Positions 1-5,651 of a DNA stretch of 6,111 nucleotides are shown here, in pieces (position 1 is the stretch's first letter; each line of letters opens with the position of its first letter). This DNA is from Pseudomonadota bacterium (lineage in GTDB: Bacteria; Pseudomonadota; Gammaproteobacteria; Steroidobacterales; Steroidobacteraceae), in the NCBI GenBank assembly GCA_021850555.1, contig JAJZLX010000033.1:1-6111 (forward strand), in the 5' to 3' direction. The notes under the pieces were generated by a model that saw only the letters and a list, made by a program, of their open reading frames with translations, did not search any database and was not told the DNA's origin. A program made the position numbers and the translations under genes.

Positions 1-557
1 ACCACCCCGGTACGCCCGTCCACAGTGTCCCTAAGACGCCGGATTCTCGCCACCCCCGACAGGCGGTCCTCGATTTCGCGCACGCCGCGCCGGAAGCGCT
101 CGAGTTGCGCCGACCAGGTGGATTCGCTCCCCCCTTCGGTAAAGAACCGAGCGGTCTTATCCTGGCGGTCCACCGGCGGGAACCACGTCACCGTGAGCAC
201 GTAGCGACTCTTGAAACCGTAACCATCGCTCTCAAAACGCTGACGACGGATGTCATCGATCATGCGCGTGGTTCGATCGGGAAATGCGCCGATGGGTGCA
301 TATCCTGGCGCCATCGCGCGCACGGCATCCGCGTGTAAGACCCATCCCTCGCCGAGCGACAGCGCCCCGTTCACTCGGGAAGCCATGCCGATGAGCTCAC
401 CCTGCGTTGCCGAATCGAGATCGGGACCGGCGTACTCCCATGCAGTCATGAGTCCGCCGGCCTTGGTGAGCACGACGCCGTTTTCAATGAGCGCCGCCCA
501 CGGCAGGTAATCCGGCAGACCCTTCGCTTTGAGACGGAATTCCGCGAGCGCGAGCAT
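1..557 (-). CDS. trbE: Conjugal transfer ATPase TrbE (VirB4 family), N-terminal part, runs off left edge
   Basis: VirB4/TrbE proteins are the large cytoplasmic ATPases that energise pilus assembly and substrate transfer in type IV secretion systems. Only the first 185 codons are here, in an open frame without stops up to the edge. The N-terminus reads MLALAEFRLKAKGLPDYLPW and is followed by a GPDLDSAT stretch near residues 44-51, both characteristic of TrbE. Next comes an LSLGEGWVLHADAVR segment and an AFPDRTTRMIDDIRRQRF segment, which fit the CagE/TrbE/VirB N-terminal domain. The Walker A and B motifs would lie beyond the window, so catalytic integrity cannot be judged. The start is the ATG at 557, which overlaps the trbD stop in a TGATG arrangement and has a GGAGAAAG ribosome-binding site just upstream. 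This suggests translational coupling to trbD. The name rests on recognised family features and gene order. Confidence 0.9.
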   Translation of the reverse strand, partial: MLALAEFRLKAKGLPDYLPWAALIENGVVLTKAGGLMTAWEYAGPDLDSATQGELIGMASRVNGALSLGEGWVLHADAVRAMAPGYAPIGAFPDRTTRMIDDIRRQRFESDGYGFKSRYVLTVTWFPPVDRQDKTARFFTEGGSESTWSAQLERFRRGVREIEDRLSGVARIRRLRDTVDGRTGV

Positions 558-880
558 CAAACTTTCTCCTTCAGTCCTGCGAACGGGGTGGCCGCGGCCG
601 GATAAAACGTCTTGTATTTAAGGAAGCGGCGCGCCGTCATCGACAGTTGCGGATCGGCCTTCGCCGCATGCTTGAGCATCTCTCTACCGGCAACCCACAG
701 GACAATGCCGAGCACGAAGCTCCACCAATGCATCAGCAAGACACCGAAGATCCCGCACACGGCCCCGAGCAGAATCACGCCCATGCGCTCGCCACCCAAA
801 AGCAGTAGCGGACGATTCAGGCTTTCATGGATCGGGGCCGCGCCTGGGGGCAACGCCGGTTCGTTCTCGCTATCAGCCAT
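557..880 (-). CDS. trbD: Conjugal transfer protein TrbD (VirB3-like), inner-membrane T4SS component
   Basis: A 107-residue protein of the VirB3/TrbD family, a small inner-membrane component that works with the VirB4/TrbE ATPase in mating-pair formation. Residues 17-30 (IHESLNRPLLLLGG) match the conserved IHxSLxRPxLLxGG opening of the family. A hydrophobic stretch from about 33 to 65 probably forms one long or two short membrane segments around MHWW. The C-terminal part contains RRFLKYKTFYPA, a typical TrbD-like cytoplasmic tail. The ATG at 880 has a strong GAGGTGAG ribosome-binding site directly upstream. The stop shares one base with the trbE start. Length and position between a TrbC pilin and TrbE support the assignment. 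Confidence 0.9.
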   Translation of the reverse strand: MADSENEPALPPGAAPIHESLNRPLLLLGGERMGVILLGAVCGIFGVLLMHWWSFVLGIVLWVAGREMLKHAAKADPQLSMTARRFLKYKTFYPAAATPFAGLKEKV

Positions 881-902
881 TTCTCACCTCGCGCCTCGCT
901 TG

Positions 903-929
903 ACCCCCGACCGTCCACCGGTCGGGGGT
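903..929 (-). promoter_or_regulatory. Perfect 11-bp intercistronic hairpin between trbC and trbD
   Basis: The arms 903-913 and 919-929 are perfect reverse complements (ACCCCCGACCG / CGGTCGGGGGT) around a 5-nt loop, giving a very GC-rich stem. It lies in the 69-nt gap between the trbC stop and the trbD start. No T-run follows on either strand, so it is not a standard intrinsic terminator. An mRNA-stability or processing element that keeps trbC transcript more abundant than downstream genes, or an attenuator, is an inference. Confidence 0.65.
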
Positions 930-949
930 GCCGGCCGCCGAACGCTGCC

Positions 950-1318
950 TCAGCACATCGGGACCGACAGTCCCATCAGCGTCATGAGTTTCAGCACCGC
1001 GGGAATGAAGGCGATGGCGAGCACCACCTGAAGCGCGCGCTTGCCGATACCGGAGAGGTCCTCGCCAAAGGCCAACGCGAACCCGGCGGCAAGCGCGGCA
1101 ACGACGCCGACCCCCACGGTCACGGGACCCGTAAGATCCCCGACGATGACGCCGATCCAGTGATCCCATCCCATCTCGCCGCAGGTGTAATTCGTGCCGA
1201 TCATCTGGGCGTCGGCACTGCCCGAGGAGAGCGCGAGTACCGCGACGGTCGTGGCCGTCACGCGCGCCAAGGCAACTCGGCGGATCGCGCGCTGTTTCAG
1301 ATTTCGGGGAAAGTTCAT
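950..1318 (-). CDS. trbC: Conjugal transfer pilin TrbC (VirB2 family)
   Basis: A 122-residue prepilin of the TrbC/VirB2 family, the major subunit of the conjugative pilus. The N-terminus is a long basic signal sequence (NLKQRAIRR, then a hydrophobic core around residues 16-32), with a likely signal-peptidase site after SADA at residue 37. The mature part has two hydrophobic segments, about 64-84 and 95-115, separated by the short polar loop GEDLSGIGKRA, the usual topology of this family. The frame is open upstream to 1669, but the ATG at 1318 is chosen because the signal peptide begins there and a TGTGGAG ribosome-binding site lies a few bases before it. It is the first trb gene visible in its operon and trbB is not found upstream. 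Whether the pilin is cyclised, as RP4 TrbC is, cannot be seen. Confidence 0.88.
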   Translation of the reverse strand: MNFPRNLKQRAIRRVALARVTATTVAVLALSSGSADAQMIGTNYTCGEMGWDHWIGVIVGDLTGPVTVGVGVVAALAAGFALAFGEDLSGIGKRALQVVLAIAFIPAVLKLMTLMGLSVPMC

Positions 1319-1564
1319 GGGGTTCTCCACAGGCGCGGTATGCGACCTTTCCCCTTTCTCCCCCGGGTGGGCCCTATGGGTACGTTCTCGCCGTCCGTCT
1401 ACGATGGCAGAAGACCAACGACGCCAGGCCGCGTTAAGGATGGGCATGGGCCCGGGATCGCGGCTCAGCGTACCTCCACATGTGGTATGTTCCGCTTTCC
1501 ACATGAGCGCCCATCGTTCGAGTATTGCTGACGGCAAAGCAAGCCAGCCCACCGCCCAAGTCCA
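1319..1564. promoter_or_regulatory. Divergent intergenic region between trbC and the AlbA_2 gene
   Basis: This 246-bp gap separates the start of the leftward trbC from the start of the rightward AlbA_2 gene, so it should carry both promoters. I could not place a convincing -35/-10 pair in either direction. It holds two copies of TCCACATG (1475-1482 and 1498-1505), the first forming part of the palindrome CCACATGTGG (1476-1485). This is a plausible operator. No remnant of trbB could be recognised in the minus-strand frame upstream of trbC. Confidence 0.4.
1475..1505. repeat. Two TCCACATG boxes, one in a palindrome, possible operator
   Basis: TCCACATG occurs at 1475-1482 and again at 1498-1505, 23 bp apart from start to start, close to two helical turns. 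The first copy extends into the perfect 10-bp palindrome CCACATGTGG. Paired boxes with this spacing in a divergent promoter region suggest a binding site for a dimeric regulator. That role is inferred only, since no regulator gene is in the window. Confidence 0.35.
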
Positions 1565-2374
1565 ATGGACATTGATCAAGATCTGCTGAACCGGTTGGTA
1601 GCCCAGCCGACCGAAGGGCTTAACCAGGAACTGAAGCGGTGGCTTGATCCCAGCATTAAAGTTGATCAAGCCAAGATCATCAAAGCCACGCTGGCACTAT
1701 ACAACCGCAATGGCGGGTACCTGATAGTCGGATTCGATGACAGGACCCGCCAACCCGACCCAGCTGCCCCGGCAAATGTGCGCCAGGTCTTCTCGACTGA
1801 CAAGATTCAGGAATTGATCTCGCGACATGCATCCGACAGATTTGAAATCGCAATGGGTTTTGGCGAACGCAACGGCCAAGAATATCCGGTTCTCGTTGTT
1901 CCGCCGGGTGTGCGAGTGCCAGTCGCCATTGGTCGAGCACTCGTTGAATCGGGTACAGAGTTATTGAAGGTCGGGGAAATTCCCATTCGAACGCTTCACG
2001 CCAACGGCACTTTTAGCACGGCGGGCGCCGTCCCAAAAGATTGGCCAGCGATGCTGGAAATCTGCTTTGACAATAGGGAGGCAGATATTGGCCGATTCAT
2101 TCGTCGCCATCTCGGCGGTCTCGCTGGGGCACTGAGTACAAGTGCTTCCGGAGACGAGGCGAGCGCATCTATTAGACAGCGTGCAGCAGACTTCCTGACC
2201 TTTGGGTGGACAAGATATAGGCTGGCGAGAAATCACCTACCCACTCTCACTGAGGAAGAAACGACCGCACTTGAGTGGGGAAAATGGGAAGTTGCCGCAG
2301 TCATTGACCCGCCGCTCGAAGGTCGCGTAGCCAATCAAGAGGAGAGTGTCATAAATTTTGTGTGCGAGGCATAG
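1565..2374 (+). CDS. Schlafen AlbA_2-like putative nucleic-acid/ATP-binding protein, 3'-truncated by an IS
   Basis: The N-terminal region matches the Schlafen AlbA_2 fold usually annotated as an ATP-binding or RNA-binding domain. Acidic and basic residues in EGLNQELKRWLD (17-28) are followed by a helix and the signature ALYNRNGGYLIVGFDD (44-59), then EYPVLVVPPGV (106-115). Later residues include EICFDNREADIGRFIRRHLGG (165-185), whose role I do not know. The frame was originally longer: from residue 260 on, the codons are the left end of the IS256-family element, so only residues 1-259 are native and the last ten are IS-encoded. The 3' part of the gene is not found on the other side of the IS. 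The ATG at 1565 lacks a good ribosome-binding site. Base composition is visibly lower in GC than the trb genes or the IS, suggesting separate acquisition. Proteins with this domain have diverse roles (regulation, RNA binding, defence); no specific function can be assigned. Confidence 0.72.
   Translation: MDIDQDLLNRLVAQPTEGLNQELKRWLDPSIKVDQAKIIKATLALYNRNGGYLIVGFDDRTRQPDPAAPANVRQVFSTDKIQELISRHASDRFEIAMGFGERNGQEYPVLVVPPGVRVPVAIGRALVESGTELLKVGEIPIRTLHANGTFSTAGAVPKDWPAMLEICFDNREADIGRFIRRHLGGLAGALSTSASGDEASASIRQRAADFLTFGWTRYRLARNHLPTLTEEETTALEWGKWEVAAVIDPPLEGRVANQEESVINFVCEA
2342..2369 (+). repeat. Left terminal inverted repeat of the IS256-family element (approximate)
   Basis: The segment carries GAGAGTGTCATAAATTTTG followed by TGTGCGAGG and resembles the ends of IS256-family elements. 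No matching inverted copy (GACACTC at its outer end) exists downstream of the transposase. It also supplies the last codons and the stop of the truncated AlbA_2 reading frame. The exact first base is uncertain by one to three positions. Confidence 0.6.
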
Positions 2375-2394
2375 CATGAGAACCTGGAGCACCT

Positions 2395-3651
2395 ATGCCA
2401 CGTACCAAGAAGACCCGGGCGAGCGATGCCGCCCTGCCAGTCATCCCTTCTGAGCTGATCGACCAGATCGTCAAGGGCCCGATGAGCGCCGATGCGGTCA
2501 ATGCCGCGTCCAAAGCGTTTAAAAAGGCCTTGATCGAGCGCTGCCTGGGGGCGGAGCTCTCCCACCACCTGGGATACGGCCCCGGCACTGAGAAGCCCGA
2601 GGAGGCGAGCAACCACCGCAACGGGACGAGCGCCAAGACGGTGCTGACCGAAGACGGTCCTCTGCGCATCGACATACCGCGCGATCGGGAGGGCAGCTTC
2701 GACCCGGTGCTGATCCCCAAGCATGAGCGGCGTTTCACCGGCTTCGACGACAAGATCATCGCGATGTACGCCCGCGGCATGACGGTGCGGGAGATTCAGG
2801 GATTTCTCACCGAGCAGTACGGCACGGAGGTCTCCGCGGAGTTCATCAGCTCCGTGACGGATGCGGTGATGGCCGAGGTCACCGCCTGGCAGAGCCGCCC
2901 GCTCGAGCCGATGTACCCGGTGGTGTTCTTCGATGCGCTGCGGGTGAAGATCCGCGAGGATGCCGTGGTGCGCAACAAGGCGATTTACCTCGCGCTCGGC
3001 GTACTGCCTGATGGGACGCGCGACATCCTGGGGATCTGGATCGAGAACACCGAGGGGGCGAAGTTCTGGCTGAAGGTCTTCAACGACCTGAAGACCCGTG
3101 GCGTCGCCGACATCCTGATCGCGGTCACCGATGGCCTCAAGGGCATTCCAGAGGCCCTGGGAACGGCATTTCCGGCCACGACCCTGCAGACCTGCATCGT
3201 GCATCTGATCCGTAACAGCCTCGAATACGCGAGCTGGAAGGACCGCAAGGTTCTCTCCCAGGCGCTGCGGCCGATCTACACCGCGACCAGCGCGGAGACG
3301 GCGATGGAGGCGCTCGAGGCGTTTGAGCACGGCTCCTGGGGCGAGCGGTACCCGACGATCGCGGCACTGTGGCGTCGTGCCTGGGATCGGGTCATTCCGT
3401 TCTTCGCCTTTCCTCCGGCCGTGCGACGCGTGATTTACACGACCAACGCGATCGAGAGCGTCAATGCGCGACTGCGCAAGATCATCAAGACCCGCGGTCA
3501 CTTCCCGAGCGATGATGCGGCCACCAAATTGATCTGGCTGGCGCTGAAGAACATCACGGCCGACTGGAGTCGATCGGCCCGGGAGTGGACCGAGGCGATG
3601 AATCAGTTCGCCATCGCCTACGCTGATCGATTTACGAGAAACTTCGGATAG
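2395..3651 (+). CDS. IS256-family transposase (DDE, mutator-type)
   Basis: A 418-residue transposase of the IS256/Mutator family, which catalyses DNA cleavage and strand transfer at the IS ends. The DDE residues are all visible: D180 in VVFFDALRVKIRE, D246 in AVTDGLKGIPEA and E354 in TTNAIESVNARLRK. The family's C-x2-H pair is in TCIVHLIRNS (C267, H270). An N-terminal helical region (LIDQIVKGPMSADAVNAASK, ERCLGAELSHHLGY) and the HRNGTSAKTVLTEDG strand match the usual DNA-binding part. Length is normal for the family. The start at 2395 has a GGAG ribosome-binding site five bases upstream. The last residues after DRFT (RNFG) may come from flanking DNA, since the IS right end is missing, so the extreme C-terminus could be altered. 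The enzyme looks catalytically intact, but its own element lacks a right end to act on. Confidence 0.92.
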   Translation: MPRTKKTRASDAALPVIPSELIDQIVKGPMSADAVNAASKAFKKALIERCLGAELSHHLGYGPGTEKPEEASNHRNGTSAKTVLTEDGPLRIDIPRDREGSFDPVLIPKHERRFTGFDDKIIAMYARGMTVREIQGFLTEQYGTEVSAEFISSVTDAVMAEVTAWQSRPLEPMYPVVFFDALRVKIREDAVVRNKAIYLALGVLPDGTRDILGIWIENTEGAKFWLKVFNDLKTRGVADILIAVTDGLKGIPEALGTAFPATTLQTCIVHLIRNSLEYASWKDRKVLSQALRPIYTATSAETAMEALEAFEHGSWGERYPTIAALWRRAWDRVIPFFAFPPAVRRVIYTTNAIESVNARLRKIIKTRGHFPSDDAATKLIWLALKNITADWSRSAREWTEAMNQFAIAYADRFTRNFG

Positions 3652-3660
3652 CAGTAGACT

Positions 3661-3714
3661 GCTCCTGCCGCAGTGGCCGGGACCACATGACCGGCTGTTG
3701 TGGCAGGAGCTTTT
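3661..3714 (+). terminator. Long interrupted palindrome followed by TTTT, probable intrinsic terminator
   Basis: The arms GCTCCTGCC (3661-3669) and GGCAGGAGC (3702-3710) pair perfectly. An inner stem GCCGG/CCGGC and a CA/TG pair extend the structure, and TTTTAAA follows on the plus strand. It would stop rightward transcription from the transposase or, originally, from the AlbA_2 gene. On the minus strand it lies about 20 bases after the 3' end of the group II intron and has no T-run, so termination in that direction is less likely. An alternative is a residual end of another mobile element. Confidence 0.55.
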
Positions 3715-3731
3715 AAACCCGCCTCAAACAG

Positions 3732-3769
3732 TTGGAGTAGGGATGCCGGTTGCCCGGCACCCCCTCCAC
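3732..3769 (-). ncRNA. Group II intron domain VI with bulged branch-point adenosine
   Basis: On the minus strand the segment folds as TGGAG/CTCCA (5 bp), then GGGGTGCCGG/CCGGCATCCC (10 bp, one G-U), capped by a GCAA loop. On the 3' side two bases, T and A, are left unpaired between the stems. The A at 3738 is the predicted branch point, seven bases from the intron's last base at 3731, the standard spacing. The structure was read by eye. Confidence 0.82.
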
Positions 3770-3770
3770 G

Positions 3771-3803
3771 GATCCGTACGTGCAGCGCTACCGCATACGG
3801 CTC
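3771..3803 (-). ncRNA. Group II intron catalytic domain V
   Basis: The minus-strand sequence begins GAGCCGTATGCGG and ends GCACGTACGGATC, the conserved domain V pattern with the catalytic AGC triad at its second to fourth bases and the two-base bulge in the second strand. Two points differ from the common form. The apical loop is TAGCG or a triloop instead of a GNRA tetraloop, and the triad G faces an A rather than a U. These may be class-typical variants. The IEP stop codon (TAG, 3790-3788) lies inside this domain. Confidence 0.85.
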
Positions 3804-5296
3804 CTGCCTTGGGTCATAACGAGTAGACGTTGCTGGGGGTATGGATGGCAGATGTGCAGATACGGCAGCCAGCGGTGCACAAAGCAGGCCATGCGGCTCC
3901 ATGGCATGCGGCGGCGTTGGCTGCGGCGGCACAACGTGCGATGCCACAACCGGACCACCTTGAGTCGGAATGCACTCAACCGCGCGCCGTTGAACGGAAC
4001 TCCGAAGTAGCGACCATGCCCTGTCAGGACCGCTCGCAGGTACTGACCCTGCGCGGCGATAGGCAAGTGCATGCGCCGTCGGAGTTCATGTTTGACCGCT
4101 GCCAGCTTGTGACGTAGCCGCTTGGCGCTAGTCAACCTCAGAACCACGAACTTACCTTGTCGGGTCTTCCCACAGCAATGTGTGAAGCCCAGGAAGTCAA
4201 AGGTCTGCGGCTTGCCCTGCCCTCTGCAGCGACGATCACCCCGGGCGAAGCGCCCGAACTCGATCAATCGCGTCTTCTCCGGGTGCATCCTAAGCCCGAA
4301 CCGGCCCAACCGTTCCGCCACCGCCCGCTCGAAGCGTTCGGCGTCATCGCGGTACTGGAACCCGGCAACCCAATCGTCAGCATAACGCACGACGATCACT
4401 TCACCTCGGGCGTGGCGACCCCGCCACTGCTTCACCCACAGGTCGAAAGCATAGTGCAGGTAGATGTTGGCTAGAAGCGGACTGATACTGCCGCCTTGTA
4501 CCGTACCCAACTCACTACGCTCTAGCCTGTTATCCTCTAGCACGCCCGCGTGGAGCCACTTTTTGATCAGCCTCACCACGCGAGCATCAGCCACGCGATG
4601 CTCGATGAACCTGATCAGCCAGTCGTGTTCGATAGTGTCGAAAAACTTGCTGATATCGGCATCGAGGATCCAGTTCACCTTCATCACGCTCACACCCACT
4701 GCGACAGCGTCCAGTGCCTGGTGCGCGCTGCGCCCGGGCCTGAAGCCGTAGCTGAACCCGATAAAGTCCTGCTCGTAGATCGCGTTGAGAACCTCGACAG
4801 TGGCGCGCTGGACAATCTTGTCCTCCAGCGCCGGCACGCCCAGCGGACGTTTGCAGCCGTTCGCCTTGTCGATGTACACACGCCTCACAGGCTTGGGTCG
4901 ATAGCCCCCTCGGGCCAGCCGATCGGACAGGGCCAGAAGGTTCGCCTCCAGCTCCTGCCCGTACGACTGCCAGGTCTGCCCGTCTACCCCAGCGGCCACA
5001 TCACGTTTCAGTGCGTTATAGGCCGCCCGCAGGCGTTCGGGTTCATAGATATGATGCAGCAGTCCGGTGAACCTCGCATCACGACGGCCCTTTGCCGTCC
5101 GTCGTATGCCATCGAGAGCGGTTCCCATGTCATACGTCCGCCTCGATCTGCGGGACATGCGCTCCGCGCTGGCATTGCCCTTGGCCTGCTGCCTTCCCTC
5201 CACCACCTCCGTCGCCACAAGCACCACACCCGCAGCCTTGTTCGGTAGCTTCTTCGGTACTACGCAGCAGTCCGACTTCCCGCGCGCATGGCTCAT
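3788..5296 (-). CDS. ltrA: Group II intron-encoded reverse transcriptase/maturase (LtrA-like)
   Basis: The 502-residue protein binds the intron RNA, helps it splice (maturase) and copies it into DNA at the target (reverse transcriptase). Visible features in order: a basic N-terminal region with LVATEVVEGRQQAKGN (26-41), typical of this lineage; RT0-RT1 around LLHHIYEPERLRAAYNALKRD (79-99) and AGVDG (102-106); FSYGFRPGRSAHQAL (181-195); LDADISKFFDTIEH (211-224), holding catalytic aspartates; GTVQGGSISPLLANIYL (264-280); the YADD active site (305-308); and DFLGFTH (367-373). A thumb/maturase X domain follows at about 385-470. The C-terminus HPYPQQRLLVMTQGRSRMR ends without a cysteine-rich HNH endonuclease, so the protein is endonuclease-minus and would rely on another primer for reverse transcription. 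The last codons, GRSRMR and the stop, are encoded by domain V. The frame is undamaged. ltrA is used as the generic family name. Confidence 0.95.
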   Translation of the reverse strand: MSHARGKSDCCVVPKKLPNKAAGVVLVATEVVEGRQQAKGNASAERMSRRSRRTYDMGTALDGIRRTAKGRRDARFTGLLHHIYEPERLRAAYNALKRDVAAGVDGQTWQSYGQELEANLLALSDRLARGGYRPKPVRRVYIDKANGCKRPLGVPALEDKIVQRATVEVLNAIYEQDFIGFSYGFRPGRSAHQALDAVAVGVSVMKVNWILDADISKFFDTIEHDWLIRFIEHRVADARVVRLIKKWLHAGVLEDNRLERSELGTVQGGSISPLLANIYLHYAFDLWVKQWRGRHARGEVIVVRYADDWVAGFQYRDDAERFERAVAERLGRFGLRMHPEKTRLIEFGRFARGDRRCRGQGKPQTFDFLGFTHCCGKTRQGKFVVLRLTSAKRLRHKLAAVKHELRRRMHLPIAAQGQYLRAVLTGHGRYFGVPFNGARLSAFRLKVVRLWHRTLCRRSQRRRMPWSRMACFVHRWLPYLHICHPYPQQRLLVMTQGRSRMR

Positions 5297-5476
5297 CGTC
5301 GTGCGCCAGAAGGCTTCACGATGCGCTCTGCAGCAAGCGCTTCCCAGCGGACTGCAGAAGTGCGCGGGATCTCCCGGTTTCCGTGCAGGATGTTTCCTCG
5401 CGTGTACGGGGTCTCTGACCGCGCGGGGTCCGCCACTGCCTCACCATGACGGCAGCAACGATGTGGCCTTCGGCAT

Positions 5477-5482
5477 ATTTTG
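5477..5482 (-). other. EBS1 of the group II intron
   Basis: The minus-strand CAAAAT pairs with all six bases of IBS1, ATTTTG at 5693-5688, immediately upstream of the 5' splice site. Its context, GGCAGTCAAAATATGCC, places it in a loop closed by GGCA/TGCC, as expected for EBS1. Confidence 0.78.
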
Positions 5483-5558
5483 ACTGCCTCGGCACCCCGA
5501 TCTTCCCGCGACTCACGCCACGGGGTCCAGATTACGCGGCTCAATGGCCGACCCGCGA

Positions 5559-5564
5559 GTACCC
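5559..5564 (-). other. EBS2 of the group II intron
   Basis: The minus-strand GGGTAC can pair with exon GTATCC (5702-5697) with five Watson-Crick pairs and one G-U. The exon site lies three bases upstream of IBS1, the normal distance, and EBS2 precedes EBS1 in the intron as expected. Confidence 0.62.
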
Positions 5565-5651
5565 CTGTCAACGCTTCATCCAGTACCTCACGGCCGTGGA
5601 CGCATGACTCGGGGTCGTCGTGGCTGGTTGGGCCTTCGACGTATGACTCTC

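Larger units (their letters stand above)
2342..3651 (+). mobile_element. IS256-family insertion sequence, left end present, right end missing
   Basis: The left boundary is placed near 2342, where the coding sequence of the AlbA_2 gene changes to a GAGTGTCATAAATTTTGTG sequence typical of the terminal repeat of this IS256 group. The transposase begins about 50 bp inside, the usual spacing. On the right, the reverse complement of this repeat is not found after the transposase stop or anywhere up to the intron at 3731. The sequence diverges from the expected element around 3640-3650. The element is therefore one-ended and no target-site duplication can be identified. The right coordinate is the last base of the transposase ORF and is approximate. 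Confidence 0.75.

Noticed and set aside
827..1531. A 234-codon plus-strand open frame across trbC and trbD
   Set aside because: It covers two genes supported by family motifs and ribosome-binding sites on the other strand. Its translation is low-complexity shadow sequence.
1319..1669. N-terminal extension of the trbC frame up to an ATG at 1669
   Set aside because: The extension has no pilin or TrbB features and overlaps the AlbA_2 gene. The signal peptide and ribosome-binding site support the start at 1318.
2335..3501. A 388-codon minus-strand open frame opposite the transposase
   Set aside because: It is antisense to a well-supported IS256 transposase, rich in R, L, H and D as expected of a high-GC shadow frame, and has no recognisable motif.
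3661..3731. Class C (terminator-targeting) group II intron insertion
   Set aside because: Class C introns insert just downstream of a terminator hairpin and lack an EBS2-IBS2 pairing. Here the palindrome is on the 3' exon side, and both EBS1 and EBS2 pair with the 5' exon.
3661..3740. Integron attC site
   Set aside because: The palindrome lacks properly placed RYYYAAC and GTTRRRY core sites and no integrase or cassette structure is nearby.
3618..3947. Minus-strand frame containing PRQEPYAVALHVRIRGGG after the maturase
   Set aside because: This is domain V and VI ribozyme sequence read as protein, not a gene.
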